A stretch of DNA of 52,511 nt from Nitrospira sp. CG24C (GCA_002869885.2 NEWR02000009.1:225318-277828), one strand, 5' to 3'; counted from the stretch's first letter, positions 1 to 9,371 are shown. Notes: a model not told the origin generated them from the letters alone. A program made the numbers and translations.

Positions 1-128
1 CTGCCTTCAATGCCCTGGTTGAAGACCTCGTCAAGGCATTGGATACGTTCAACGTGCCAGCCAGGGAAAAGAACGAACTCCTTTCCGTGCTGGGTCCTAT
101 GAAGTCCGACATCGTCGAAGTGCCGTAA
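1..128 (+). CDS. Group 1 truncated haemoglobin, C-terminal end (5' partial)
   Basis: The window opens inside a reading frame (codons from base 3) that ends at TAA 126-128. It encodes 41 residues beginning [14 protein letters not shown] and ending SDIVEVP. The helix-rich sequence ([15 protein letters not shown], then [13 protein letters not shown]) matches the G/H-helix end of group 1 truncated haemoglobins, which bind haem and handle O2 or NO in the cytoplasm. The haem-binding His lies upstream and is not visible. The next gene starts 107 bases downstream on the same strand. Only the last third of the protein is visible, so the family call rests on a short match. Confidence 0.6.
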   Translation, partial: AFNALVEDLVKALDTFNVPAREKNELLSVLGPMKSDIVEVP

Positions 129-235
129 AGGGCGACGGGCAGGCGGTGAGATCTTCGCCGCCTGCCCATGAACGCGTCCAAGAGAGGACCACTGCAACCC
201 TGCCGAACCGGAGCTTCGCACAGTCCGACAAATCG

Positions 236-610
236 ATGAACCTACCCACGCTCAAGCACAACTGTCTGATGCTTACGATGACGCTCACCGTGGGTCTTGG
301 GGTATTTCAGCCGGCCAGAGCCAGCCAGGCTGCCATGGAGAGAGTTCCCGTCGCGCTGACAGGACCTGGTTGCGACAGCCATGAGAATGAGCTAAGCAGG
401 GCGTTGCTCGCCTTGCAGGGTGTCAACGCCGCGCATTTTCATCGCATACCCGATCACGTCCTGGTGGATATCACCGTCGGCATGATCGTGCCGGAAGAAC
501 TGGTCCGCCATCTCAATACGGCGGCCACGTCATGGCAATGCCGCGCTGAAATTATGCAGTCCTGCATCACGGCAGCCCCTGTCCCCCAGACTCGAAAAGA
601 CGCACCATAA
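236..610 (+). CDS. Secreted HMA-like (ferredoxin-fold) small protein
   Basis: A 124-residue protein. The chosen ATG at 236 gives a clean Sec signal peptide (MNLPTLKHNCLMLTMTLTVG..., cleavage probably after ARA near residue 29). A longer frame from 146 adds an unlikely hydrophilic leader. Residues 35-110 have a beta-alpha-beta-beta-alpha-beta pattern like heavy-metal-associated domains (VPVALTGPGCDSHENELSRA, then VLVDITVGMIVPEELVRHLN). The usual metal-site CxxC is replaced by a single Cys in GPGCDSH. Three further Cys follow the domain. The role is unknown; periplasmic metal or redox handling is a guess. It follows the truncated haemoglobin gene on the same strand. Confidence 0.6.
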   Translation: MNLPTLKHNCLMLTMTLTVGLGVFQPARASQAAMERVPVALTGPGCDSHENELSRALLALQGVNAAHFHRIPDHVLVDITVGMIVPEELVRHLNTAATSWQCRAEIMQSCITAAPVPQTRKDAP

Positions 611-692
611 GTGGGCGATTGAAATCCCACCAGTTTCGCACGCGATGCAGGATCATCGCCGGACTGATGTTTCTCCACGAACAGCCACTGCC

Positions 693-1010
693 CTAGCCCG
701 CATTATTCACGAAGGCTTCTACTGCAACCGCCAACACGCCGCTGCGACAGGCCTGGCGGCGGGCGGGCTCGCCGCTCAGTCGGTCAACATACTGTTCAAG
801 TATGCTTCCCTCCCGTCGTAGCCTCGGCCCTGAAGCCTGCCTCGCCCACTCCTCCAAGGGGGCCAGCCCCCTTGGAGCATCCCCACGAAGGGGGCACACC
901 CCCTTCGGTGCCCCCAATCAGGGCAAAGCCCCGCTTCGCGGCTCCGCGCGCCCGTCTCGCGTGGCGTCTCGGCGGTTTCGTCACGAACCCTCGTGAATAA
1001 TGTGGGCTAG
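693..1010. repeat. MITE-like element with 20-bp terminal inverted repeats
   Basis: The left end reads ctagcccgcattattcacga (693-712). The right end (991-1010) is its reverse complement with one mismatch. Between them lie GC-rich hairpins: ctccaaggggg/cccccttggag at about 852-876 and gaaggggg/cccccttc at about 887-906. There is no credible gene, although several overlapping open frames exist. Partial copies of the same end sequence occur at 12081, 21548 and 25014. This fills the gap between the HMA-like gene and the transketolase terminator. Confidence 0.7.
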
Positions 1011-1076
1011 CAGGCCTCGGTCAGTTCCTGAAGCAGACGTTGGCGGACAATTTATCCAAAATGTTCAAGAAGCGAA

Positions 1077-1107
1077 CGCCGCCCAAGCTCATGAGGCGTG
1101 GGCGGCG
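1077..1107 (-). terminator. Hairpin terminator after transketolase
   Basis: A perfect 9-bp stem CGCCGCCCA/TGGGCGGCG (1077-1085 with 1099-1107) and a 13-base loop sit ten bases downstream of the transketolase stop on the minus strand. A moderately T-rich tract follows in the direction of transcription. Confidence 0.55.
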
Positions 1108-1116
1108 TGGGAGAGT

Positions 1117-2982
1117 TTATTTTGTGATGTGCTTCGCTGCTTCGACAATCGAGCGGGCCCCGATGCCGAAGTGATCGATGAGTTCGTCCGGCTTCCCGCT
1201 GTGGGGGATCGTGCGAACCGCAAGCTTATGTACTTTAATGCCTTCTGGTCCAACCGCACTGAGCACCGCATCTCCAAGGCCACCGTGCGCATAATGATCT
1301 TCAACGGTGAGGATACGCCCCTGCGTGGCCCTCGCACTGTCAATCAACGTCGTACGGTCGATAGGAGCGATGCTGTAGAGATCGACGATCCGCACGGAGA
1401 TGCCGGCGGCTTTCAATGAATCGTATGCCTTCAGGGCTTCGAAGAGCGTGACGCCGGCTGCGACGATCGTGAGGACATCCGATGCGCTTTGGCGAATCAC
1501 CTTCGATCCGCCGATCTGGAACGTTTCATCGGACCCATAGAGAACCGGACACTTCGGGCGTCCGGCCCGAATGTAGACCATTCCCTTATGTGCGGCGGCC
1601 AGTTCGACAAGCCGATAGGTAGAGGTTGCATCGGACGGATACAATACGGTCACGCCCGGCTGCGCAGCCATCATTGCGATGTCTTCCAGACCCATTTGCG
1701 AGGGGCCGTCTTCCCCAATGCTCACGCCGACGTGTGTGCCGACAAGCTTGATGTTCGAGCCGCTGATGGCGGCCATACGGATGAAATCGTAGGCCCTGGC
1801 GAGGAAACAGGCAAACGTCGCTGCGAACGGGACTTTACCGCATGCCGCGAGGCCGGCTGCTGCGCCGACCATGTTTTGCTCGGCGATGAAGTTCTCGAAA
1901 AATCGGTTGGGGAATTTCTTGCCGAACTTGTCCGTGTAGGTCGAGTTTTTCACATCCGCATCGAGTCCCACGACCAGTGGGTTCACTGCGCCAAGCGCTT
2001 CCAGGGCAACGCCGAACGCTTCGCGTGTCGCGGCAGAGTCGCCTATTTTGTAGGGCGAAGGTGGGAGAGGACTGATAACCGACGGCCCCTGAACCGGCAT
2101 CGATGGTTTCTTCAATGAAACGGTGGCGCTGCTCGGCCTCAACTGCCTGGTCAACTCATCGATCGCCTTCTGCATTTCTTCGCCTTTGGCGACCGGCTTC
2201 CCATGCCAGCTGGGATGGTTCTCCATGAAGGAAATGCCCTTGCCCTTAAACGTTTTGGCAAGCAGCACCGTCGGTTTGCCTTTGGTGCCGGCGGCGGTAT
2301 CGAACGCCGCGAGCAGAGCTGAAAGATCGTGCCCATCGACCACCAGCGCCTGCCAACCAAAGCCGGCCCATCGGGAACGGTAGCCCTCCATGTCATGTTG
2401 CAGCATGGTGGGGTCGCTTTGACCGAGCCGATTGACATCCACAATGGCACAAAGATTATCCAGCCCATGATGGCGCGCGACTTCAGCCGCTTCCCATACA
2501 GATCCTTCGACGGACTCTCCATCGCCCATCAAGACGTAGGTTCTGTGATCGAGCTTATCGACGTATTTTGCATTGAGCGCGATTCCAATACCGACAGGCA
2601 GTCCCTGCCCGAGCGAACCAGTAGCCATATCGACAAACGACAAGCGCGGTGTCGGGTGGCCTTCGAGATCGGACGTCAGCGTTCGGAGCTTGAGAAGCTC
2701 GCTCTTGGGAAAGAGACCGGCTTCCGCCCAAGCGGCATACAACAGCGGGGCAGCATGCCCCTTTGACAGGACAAATCGATCGCTATTGAGAGCTTTAGGA
2801 TTTTTCGGGTCGTATCGCATGACAGAGAAAAAGAGGGCTGCGACGATGTCTGCAGCGGAACAGCAACTCGATGGATGTCCGCTCCCCGCTTCGCTCGTTG
2901 CGCGAACGCTCTCGATCCGGAGCTGTGTGGCCTTGTTCTGCAGTTCTGTAAGCAATTCGGGTGAAACGGTTGAGCTAGCCAT
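1117..2982 (-). CDS. tkt: Transketolase
   Basis: A 621-residue transketolase, TPP-dependent, which moves two-carbon ketol units between sugar phosphates in the pentose phosphate pathway. Visible motifs: GHPSS at 35-39, KGH at 74-76, the TPP/Mg motif from GDG 153-155 to N184, and a pyrimidine-binding domain in the middle (ENFIAEQNMVGAAAG) followed by the C-terminal transketolase domain. The length fits the shorter animal-like type (about 620) rather than the 660-residue E. coli type. The start is supported by AAAGGAG eight bases upstream of ATG 2982. It is a single gene with its own promoter and terminator. The thiamine genes tenA and thiD lie elsewhere in the window. Confidence 0.95.
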   Translation of the reverse strand: MASSTVSPELLTELQNKATQLRIESVRATSEAGSGHPSSCCSAADIVAALFFSVMRYDPKNPKALNSDRFVLSKGHAAPLLYAAWAEAGLFPKSELLKLRTLTSDLEGHPTPRLSFVDMATGSLGQGLPVGIGIALNAKYVDKLDHRTYVLMGDGESVEGSVWEAAEVARHHGLDNLCAIVDVNRLGQSDPTMLQHDMEGYRSRWAGFGWQALVVDGHDLSALLAAFDTAAGTKGKPTVLLAKTFKGKGISFMENHPSWHGKPVAKGEEMQKAIDELTRQLRPSSATVSLKKPSMPVQGPSVISPLPPSPYKIGDSAATREAFGVALEALGAVNPLVVGLDADVKNSTYTDKFGKKFPNRFFENFIAEQNMVGAAAGLAACGKVPFAATFACFLARAYDFIRMAAISGSNIKLVGTHVGVSIGEDGPSQMGLEDIAMMAAQPGVTVLYPSDATSTYRLVELAAAHKGMVYIRAGRPKCPVLYGSDETFQIGGSKVIRQSASDVLTIVAAGVTLFEALKAYDSLKAAGISVRIVDLYSIAPIDRTTLIDSARATQGRILTVEDHYAHGGLGDAVLSAVGPEGIKVHKLAVRTIPHSGKPDELIDHFGIGARSIVEAAKHITK

Positions 2983-3066
2983 CGGAAACTCCTTTCGGGA
3001 TTGGATGCCAAGAATACTGCCTGATTCTTCCCGTCTTCTCTATCGGCAGCAACAAGGCGGGGCTTG

Positions 3067-3096
3067 AGGCTAGCAAAATAAAACGGGGGGAGTCAA
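3067..3096 (-). promoter_or_regulatory. Putative sigma-70-type promoter for transketolase
   Basis: On the minus strand TTGACT (3091-3096) is followed after 18 bases by TAGCCT (3067-3072), about 85 bases upstream of the transketolase ATG. A similar TAG-type -10 box is seen before two other genes in the window (19479, 25252), which gives modest mutual support. Confidence 0.4.
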
Positions 3097-3203
3097 CAAA
3101 CTTAACCAGCTGTGGGAAAATTCGGTTTACACTCAATACACGTTTGAGAGATTCCACAAATGGCGCAAGGGAACCGCTCTCACGTGCCGCAGCAGCTCGT
3201 GGC

Positions 3204-4004
3204 CTATTTCTTATAAAGGTCGATAAACAGCCACGCCGAGAGAATGTGATTCACACGATCGTTCGCGGCCGAATGCGTTTGAATATATTGGTTCATATAA
3301 CCGATTTCCGTCTTGATCTCCGGACTGAAGCGATATCCGATCCCGACAAAGCCGCGGTTTTGATCGAACCCCAGGTGCGTTTGGAGCCTTGGCCCCCAGT
3401 CCGTATCATACAGATTGACGAACACCTCATCCCACACCACGAAATCTGTGCCTTGAAGAAAAGAGATCGGCCAGGAGAATTTGAGAAATTGACGGAAGCG
3501 CGAGCCGGTATCGCTGCCGTTTGCTTGCCAACGTTGTTCCAGCCGTGGTCGGAAGGTAAAGGCGCCGAAAGGCGTCGACCCTGACCACATATATTGCTCC
3601 CACATTCTGTTTTCCGCGATCTCCCCCCCCTGCCCGTCCAGGTAGTTCGTGACGCGAGCATACCCCATCCACACAGTGGATTGGTCCGTGATCGCATAGC
3701 CAATCCCGGGACGAATCAGCGATTGGTCCAGTGCGATGTCCGACGAACAACAATCTCGCGCTCGAAGCTGACCCTCCATCCACCAGAGCCATCGTTTGTG
3801 GTCAGGACTCACGTACCCGAAATTTCCTCGTGCCAGCGCAGCTCCCCATACCCGGCTATCATCCTGTAACTCCCCTCCCCAGGCAGCCGGCGAAGCAAAC
3901 GGCATCAGGGAACAGACGACCATCGCAACGGCGAGATATAGCGCCGGGATGAATCGTTCAGCCGGTCGGATGATCGAATAGCGAGAGGCCCTCTGTGTAT
4001 TCAT
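3204..4004 (-). CDS. DUF2490 outer-membrane-like protein
   Basis: A 266-residue protein with a Sec signal (hydrophobic ALYLAVAMVVCSLMPFASPA, residues 21-40). The mature part is rich in aromatic residues and alternating beta patterns (WWMEGQLRARD, RPGIGYAITDQSTVWMGYAR, RPRLEQRWQ). These are typical of DUF2490 (PF10677), predicted outer-membrane beta-barrels of unknown role. ATG 4004 was chosen because TTGGAG lies about nine bases upstream; a longer frame from 4085 has no such support. It is transcribed toward transketolase and diverges from malQ. Confidence 0.75.
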   Translation of the reverse strand: MNTQRASRYSIIRPAERFIPALYLAVAMVVCSLMPFASPAAWGGELQDDSRVWGAALARGNFGYVSPDHKRWLWWMEGQLRARDCCSSDIALDQSLIRPGIGYAITDQSTVWMGYARVTNYLDGQGGEIAENRMWEQYMWSGSTPFGAFTFRPRLEQRWQANGSDTGSRFRQFLKFSWPISFLQGTDFVVWDEVFVNLYDTDWGPRLQTHLGFDQNRGFVGIGYRFSPEIKTEIGYMNQYIQTHSAANDRVNHILSAWLFIDLYKK

Positions 4005-4264
4005 AGCCAGAAACTCCAAGGAAGATTTGAAAATATCCCGCATCATCCACCGCATTGCTGGGAACGACGGGCGCGACCATAACACAACCGTCCTGAGCCA
4101 GACTACTGCCGATCATGACTAACCAAATAAGCAGTCGGCAGGGTCAACCACAAAGGGATGGATGTTAGAAATCGTATCAAGCGCAAGTGGCTGCGGTCGC
4201 CGGACCTAAGACGTGACTATGCGAAATTTGTCTTGAAGAACAACGGGATAGCTTGACATGCCGT

Positions 4265-6538
4265 ATGTCTTCACGCAGACTCCCGTACATGCAGAACCAG
4301 ACCTGGCAGACTCTTCTTGCCAAACTCGCTGAACATGCCGGCATCGCGACCGACTATTACGATATCGCAGGCAATCTCCACTTCACCTCAGATGACACCA
4401 GGCGCGCCATACTGACTGCCATGGGTTTCTCAGTTGATTCGACTGAGTCGCTGACAGAAGCACTGCAAGAATGGGATGAGGCGCCGTGGCAACGCCCCTG
4501 CAACTCAGTGCAAATCCTGCGTGACGGTGAATCGGGTTCTACTGTCTCCTGTTATCTGACACTCGAAGACGGGAACGAAGGATCCGCCGTAGTGGAGTGG
4601 CAGATCTGCGACGAAGCGAACCGCGTGGTGCAAAAAGGACAGGCAGGGCCTGGGCTTTCCGCTACGGAAGTCCGTGTTCTCAAGGGTCGGCGGCATGTGC
4701 GTATCGAGATACCGGCTCCACAGGGTCTCTCCCTCGGGTACTACAGTCTAACGATACGGGCAGAAAGCTTGGTCGGAGGAAATGTGGGAACGATGCGTGT
4801 CATCGTAGCGCCACGCCAATGTTACGTCCCGCCGTTCGTCGAGGCAAACCAACGGTTGTGGGGACTAGCCTTGCAACTCTATTCGTTGTCTTCCGATCGT
4901 AATTGGGGATGCGGCGATTTCACCGATCTCGGACGGATTGTGGAGTGGGCGGGCAAAGAGCTCGGCGCCGGGGTCATTGGACTCAATCCTCTGCACGCAC
5001 TGCGGAATACTACGCCGTACCACATCAGCCCCTATGCGCCGAACAGTCGGCTGTATCTCAATGAACTCTACATCGATCTCGAGCGGTTGCCGGAATTTTG
5101 CGGATCGGAAGAGGCCCAGCGACGATTCCATGCTCCCGAGTTTCAAGCCACGCTTCGGGCGCTGCGAGAGGGCCGTCTGGTGGACTACGACTCCATTGCG
5201 GCCGCCAAACGCACCATGCTCGAATTGGCCTACCGCACATTCCTGACGGAGGCTTATAGCGGAGAGGAGCCGAATCTCCATCCAAAAACGGCGCGCGCCA
5301 GGCTCTTGGAGCAGTTTATCCAGTCTGAAGGCATATCGCTCGAGTTGTACGCCACCTTCCAGACGTTGGAGGAAGAGCGCCGGCTGATTCAATCCAAGTC
5401 GGCCACCTGGCACGATTGGCCCAAACAATTCTTGATGCCTGGCCATGCAGTTCGTGAATATGCCAAGCGGCACCCAACGCGCATCCGCTTTTTTCAATAC
5501 ATCCAGTGGGTGGCAAGCGAACAGCTGAACGAGATTCGAAGGGCGACCGAGCGGCTGGCGATGCCGATCGGGCTGTATCATGACTTGGCTCTTGGCGCCG
5601 ATAGGAACGGGGCCGAGGCCTGGATCTATCAATCGGTGCTGGCGCTTGGAGCCGACTGCGGAGCCCCGCCGGACGCGTTTGCGCCGGAGGGACAGAATTG
5701 GGGTCTCCCTCCGATCAACCCTCATGCGTTACGCGCCAGCGGCTATGAGCTGATGATCCAGTTGCTGCGCAATAATTTCCGATCCGGCGGGGCCATCAGG
5801 CTGGACCATGTGATGGCCTTCTGCCGTCTGTTCTGGATTCCGCACGGGAAGCCCGCGTCCGAGGGCACGTATGTCTATTACCCCTTTGAAGACTTATTGG
5901 CGATCGTGGCATTGGAGAGCGTTCGATCCAAAACCTTGGTGATCGGAGAAGACCTCGGCACGGTTCCCGACTGGGTGAGAGAGCAGTTGGCGAAGGCGAG
6001 AGTGCTGTCATATCGGGTCTTTTACTTCGAGCGTGGCGCAGACGGCACCATGAAGTCGCCTGGCGACTATCCCGCACAATCGTTGGCTGTCGCGACGACG
6101 CACGACTTGCCGACGCTGACCGGGTTTTGGTCCGGCGAGGACTTAGAGGTGCGAGCGGGATTGGGCGCCATTACAGATGACGCATCGCGCCATCGGGCCT
6201 GGGAAGAGCGCCAGCGCGACAAGGCACATATCCTCAATGCGCTTAAACGGGAAAACCTCCTCCCAAATGGCGTGACTGAGGATCTGGCCACCGCGCCCGC
6301 CATGACGGCTGAACTCTGTCGAGCGATTCATCTCTACCTGGCCCGCACGCCGTCCTGCATCGTGCTGGCGAACCTCGAAGACGGCTTAGGCGAACTGTCG
6401 CAAACCAATCTTCCCGGGACGGTCGATAGTCATCCGAACTGGACTCGCAAATACGCGGTTCGTGTGGATGCCATTGTATGCGATGCGCGCCTGCGGCAAC
6501 TCGGGGCTGTCTTGCGTTTGACCCGTCCGCTAGGGTAA
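4265..6538 (+). CDS. malQ: 4-alpha-glucanotransferase (amylomaltase, GH77)
   Basis: About 757 residues. Cytoplasmic GH77 enzyme that transfers alpha-1,4-glucan segments between maltodextrins or glycogen fragments. It has an N-terminal region typical of the long bacterial MalQ type, then the GH77 barrel. Counted from TTG 4253, the nucleophile motif IRLDHVMAF is near residue 516, the acid/base motif IGEDLGTVP near 564, and the transition-state Asp in TTHDLPTLTGFW near 616. The start is uncertain: TTG 4253, ATG 4265 and ATG 4289 are in frame and none has a strong ribosome-binding site. A repeat hairpin begins ten bases after the stop. No glycogen genes are adjacent. Confidence 0.92.
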   Translation: MSSRRLPYMQNQTWQTLLAKLAEHAGIATDYYDIAGNLHFTSDDTRRAILTAMGFSVDSTESLTEALQEWDEAPWQRPCNSVQILRDGESGSTVSCYLTLEDGNEGSAVVEWQICDEANRVVQKGQAGPGLSATEVRVLKGRRHVRIEIPAPQGLSLGYYSLTIRAESLVGGNVGTMRVIVAPRQCYVPPFVEANQRLWGLALQLYSLSSDRNWGCGDFTDLGRIVEWAGKELGAGVIGLNPLHALRNTTPYHISPYAPNSRLYLNELYIDLERLPEFCGSEEAQRRFHAPEFQATLRALREGRLVDYDSIAAAKRTMLELAYRTFLTEAYSGEEPNLHPKTARARLLEQFIQSEGISLELYATFQTLEEERRLIQSKSATWHDWPKQFLMPGHAVREYAKRHPTRIRFFQYIQWVASEQLNEIRRATERLAMPIGLYHDLALGADRNGAEAWIYQSVLALGADCGAPPDAFAPEGQNWGLPPINPHALRASGYELMIQLLRNNFRSGGAIRLDHVMAFCRLFWIPHGKPASEGTYVYYPFEDLLAIVALESVRSKTLVIGEDLGTVPDWVREQLAKARVLSYRVFYFERGADGTMKSPGDYPAQSLAVATTHDLPTLTGFWSGEDLEVRAGLGAITDDASRHRAWEERQRDKAHILNALKRENLLPNGVTEDLATAPAMTAELCRAIHLYLARTPSCIVLANLEDGLGELSQTNLPGTVDSHPNWTRKYAVRVDAIVCDARLRQLGAVLRLTRPLG

Positions 6539-6548
6539 GACCCTCTCT

Positions 6549-6671
6549 CAGGATGCTGAAAAAGACCGCCAGCTTCGTTCTCGCATCGTTCAGACCCTCA
6601 ACGTACCCTGAGGGTACGCCTCGGTCCTTCACTCGCTGCGGCCTTGCTGGACAGTCTTTTTGAGCATCCTT
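6549..6671. repeat. REP-like 3'-end palindrome, full copy
   Basis: An imperfect palindrome of about 123 bp. It starts caggatgctgaaaaagac, ends ctttttgagcatcct, and has an internal cgtaccctgagggtacg palindrome. It follows the malQ stop by ten bases. Copies aligning over most of their length lie at 44030-44153 and 44925-45057 (reverse orientation). A variant is at 41267-41490, and half copies are at 26742 and 29789. Confidence 0.75.
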
Positions 6672-6687
6672 CTGGGATGTTCCTTTC

Positions 6688-6748
6688 TTGTCCCAGACGT
6701 GCAGGCCCTCGCGTTCTGCTGTGCCGAAATGGTTTTTTCACAGCCTGC
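6688..6748. repeat. Short dispersed repeat (cttgtcccagac family)
   Basis: This stretch, which includes ctgctgtgccgaaatggttt, is closely matched by 29931-29993, again located just 3' of a REP-like half element. It is non-coding. Together with the preceding palindrome it fills the gap between malQ and the histidine kinase. Confidence 0.5.
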
Positions 6749-6796
6749 TAGAGATCGGACCATGGTTCATCGGCAGCTTACGTATCTCCCATTCCC

Positions 6797-7960
6797 ATGT
6801 TGAAGCAAAATCGCATTGTGCTGGCGGTCGCAGGGGCGGTGTTTCTGGCGATCGTCGCGCTTGAAATGGCTGCCCCGGCGAACGTGGTCGGCGCCTACGG
6901 TTTTGTATTGCCGATTCTGTTGGTTGCAACATTGCGCAGCCGCAGTCTGATGATCGTAACGGTGCTGGCCTGTATCGTGGCGACCTATATGGGACTGATG
7001 CAACCGACCAAGCCTGGGCGGTTGCAATCGGCGGTGATCAATCGCAGTGTGGTTGCAGGAGTGCTTCTGATCGTGGCCTACATCGGGATGACATGGGAAG
7101 AGCGTAAGACGAGAGAGGCGGCGGCACGTGCCGCGCTCGCCCGGGAGACGGAAAATCTCCTGAAGGCCAATACGCAGCTGGTCGATGCGAAAGACCAGTT
7201 GAATCGCTCGGAACGCTTAGCGGCAGTGGGACAACTGGTGGCTTCCGTCGCGCATGAGATCGGAACGCCGCTCCACTCGATTGCCTGGCACGTGCAAGCG
7301 CTGGCTGAGGAGCCTGGCGTCACACCTGAGATGAAAAAGCGAGTGACCGTGATCGATGAACAGCTCACACGAGTGGTTCGAATCATTCAGGATTTGCTCT
7401 CCTCGACCAGACAACGCCAACCCGACCCGGCATGGTTGCCCGCGGATCAGATCATCAGCCCTGCCGCTGTGCTTATGGAACCGGCCTTCCATGCGAAAGA
7501 GATTGCCCTGACGGTCGAGATTCCCGGAGATCTCCCGCTCGTATGGGCCGATGCGGAAAAGATGCATCAAGTAATGGTGAACATATTGGCCAATGCCTTG
7601 GCCGCCACCCCACCGCATGGAGCGGTGGGCATATCAGTAGAAGGCCGTGCGACATCGCCAGACGAACTCGACCGTGGCCGCCGGGTGGCCGATACAATGT
7701 CTCCTCTAGTAATCACCATCACGGTGCAGGATACAGGATGTGGCATGCCGGAGGCCGATATACAGAAAGCCTTTGAACCATTTTTTACGACTAAAGCGGT
7801 TGGCACTGGCACCGGTTTAGGGCTATTCTTGAGCCGCGAAACGGTTCTGGCCCATGGAGGCAGCCTTTCGCTCGAAAGCGAGACAGGCCGTGGCACGACC
7901 GTCACCGTGACCTTGCCTGGATTAAGGACCGAGCCGACGCACATGACGGAGAAGAACTGA
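6797..7960 (+). CDS. Membrane sensor histidine kinase
   Basis: A 387-residue kinase. About four membrane segments lie in residues 5-95 (for example VAGAVFLAIVALEM and LMIVTVLACIVATYMGL), with almost no extracytoplasmic loop, suggesting membrane or intracellular sensing. A coiled linker precedes the HisKA H-box AHEIGTPLHS with phospho-acceptor H153. The ATPase domain shows the N-box (NILANALAA), DTGCGM, FEPFFTTK and GTGTGLGLFLS. The stop overlaps the next start (TGATG at 7958-7962), so the two are translationally coupled and almost certainly cognate. There is no clear Shine-Dalgarno before ATG 6797. The signal sensed cannot be read from the sequence. Confidence 0.9.
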   Translation: MLKQNRIVLAVAGAVFLAIVALEMAAPANVVGAYGFVLPILLVATLRSRSLMIVTVLACIVATYMGLMQPTKPGRLQSAVINRSVVAGVLLIVAYIGMTWEERKTREAAARAALARETENLLKANTQLVDAKDQLNRSERLAAVGQLVASVAHEIGTPLHSIAWHVQALAEEPGVTPEMKKRVTVIDEQLTRVVRIIQDLLSSTRQRQPDPAWLPADQIISPAAVLMEPAFHAKEIALTVEIPGDLPLVWADAEKMHQVMVNILANALAATPPHGAVGISVEGRATSPDELDRGRRVADTMSPLVITITVQDTGCGMPEADIQKAFEPFFTTKAVGTGTGLGLFLSRETVLAHGGSLSLESETGRGTTVTVTLPGLRTEPTHMTEKN

Positions 7961-9363
7961 TGCAGCCAGCAAACATTCTTGTAGCCGACGACGATGCAGT
8001 CGCACGCGACCTCTTGGCTGAGGCCTTAAAGAAGGAAGGCTATGCCGTTGAAGCCTTCGCCAGCGGAGAAGAAGTGATCGCTCGCGGGCGCCAGGGGAAA
8101 GTGGATCTGGTGCTGACAGATATTCGTATGGGCGCGGTCGATGGACTTACGGTCCTGCGCGAATTTAAACGCATGAGTCCTGACACGGCGGTTGTGGTGC
8201 TGACCTCGTTCGGCTCTCTTGAAGGTGCGATCGAAGCGATCAAGCAAGGAGCCTACGACTATCTCGCCAAGCCGTTCAAGAAAGAGGATATCAAGCTGGT
8301 GGTCAAGCGGAGTCTCGATCACTGCCGGCTCATCCGAGAGAATGCCCGATTCCGCGAAGAGTTGAAGAGCAAAGATGAATGGTCCCCGCTGGTGGGGAGC
8401 AGTCCTGCCATGCTGGAAGTGTATAAGCTGGTGGCGCGGGTGACCGAAAGCAAGAGCACGGTGCTCCTGCAAGGCGAAAGCGGGACCGGCAAGGAGTTGA
8501 TAGCGCGGGCGATCCATGCGAATGGGCCTCGTCGGGACAAGCCATTCATTCCGGTGAATTGCGGAGCGTTGCCGGACACCCTTCTGGAATCGGAAATGTT
8601 CGGATATGAGAAAGGAGCCTTTACCGGCGCGACGGGAAACAAAATCGGCCTCTTTGAATCCGCCAACGGAGGCACACTGTTTCTCGACGAAATCGGTGAA
8701 ACCGGTCAGGCCTTGCAAGTCAAACTATTGCGGGTGATGCAAGATCACGAAGTCCGCCGTGTCGGCAGCACGACATCGACGAAAGTCGATGTCCGTATCA
8801 TCGCTGCAACCAATCGGGACCTCGAACAGCTCGTGAAAGAAGGGAAGTTTCGGGATGACTTATTTTATCGGCTCAATGTCGTGCGTATCACCTTGCCGTC
8901 GCTGGTGGAGCGGCGGGAAGACATTCCGATGTTGGTGCATCACTTCTTGCAGAAATGCGCGGCGGGGGCAGCGCATGCAGTGCGCGGAGTGCTCCCGGAG
9001 ACGATGACATTGTTGATGCAGTATCGGTGGCCCGGCAATGTGCGCGAGTTGGAAAATGCCATTGAGCGGGCTGTCTCGTTGAGTCACGGTCCCCTCCTCA
9101 CACCGGACGATCTGCCTGCGTCGCTGCACCGGACAGAGTTGCCGTCGAAGGACACCGCCGGGACAATTGATCACAGCGATGAGGGGGGCCTGACACTTGA
9201 GGAGATCGAGAAACGCCATCTCATCCGCGTGCTGAAAGAAACCAAGGGAAATAAAGTCAAAGCCTCTAAAATCCTCGGCATCGACCGGCGCACGCTCTAT
9301 CGGATGGCTGAGCGGTTTGGGTTAGATCTTGGCGATGATGCCGACAACGGAGAGACCGAGTAG
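7960..9363 (+). CDS. NtrC-family sigma-54-dependent response regulator
   Basis: A 467-residue regulator. The receiver domain (1-120) carries phospho-acceptor D54 in VLTDIRMG and the switch Lys in LAKPFKKED. The AAA+ domain has Walker A GESGTGKE at about 172-179, the sigma-54 contact motif GAFTGA at 219-224 and the arginine-rich FYRLNVVRI region. A Fis-type helix-turn-helix closes the protein (KVKASKILGIDRRTLYRMAERF). It should remodel sigma-54 RNA polymerase when phosphorylated by the coupled kinase. Target genes are unknown; no confident -24/-12 promoter was found by eye. A TTTGGTT word hairpin starts nine bases after the stop. Confidence 0.94.
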   Translation: MQPANILVADDDAVARDLLAEALKKEGYAVEAFASGEEVIARGRQGKVDLVLTDIRMGAVDGLTVLREFKRMSPDTAVVVLTSFGSLEGAIEAIKQGAYDYLAKPFKKEDIKLVVKRSLDHCRLIRENARFREELKSKDEWSPLVGSSPAMLEVYKLVARVTESKSTVLLQGESGTGKELIARAIHANGPRRDKPFIPVNCGALPDTLLESEMFGYEKGAFTGATGNKIGLFESANGGTLFLDEIGETGQALQVKLLRVMQDHEVRRVGSTTSTKVDVRIIAATNRDLEQLVKEGKFRDDLFYRLNVVRITLPSLVERREDIPMLVHHFLQKCAAGAAHAVRGVLPETMTLLMQYRWPGNVRELENAIERAVSLSHGPLLTPDDLPASLHRTELPSKDTAGTIDHSDEGGLTLEEIEKRHLIRVLKETKGNKVKASKILGIDRRTLYRMAERFGLDLGDDADNGETE

Positions 9364-9371
9364 GAAACTGG

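Noticed and set aside
796..996. Small Pro/Arg-rich open frames in the 693-1010 element
   Set aside because: They fall in GC-rich hairpins of a repeat with terminal inverted repeats and have no ribosome site.
4253..4288. TTGACA at 4253 as a -35 box for malQ
   Set aside because: No -10-like hexamer lies 16-18 bases downstream, and the position falls at or inside the possible malQ start.
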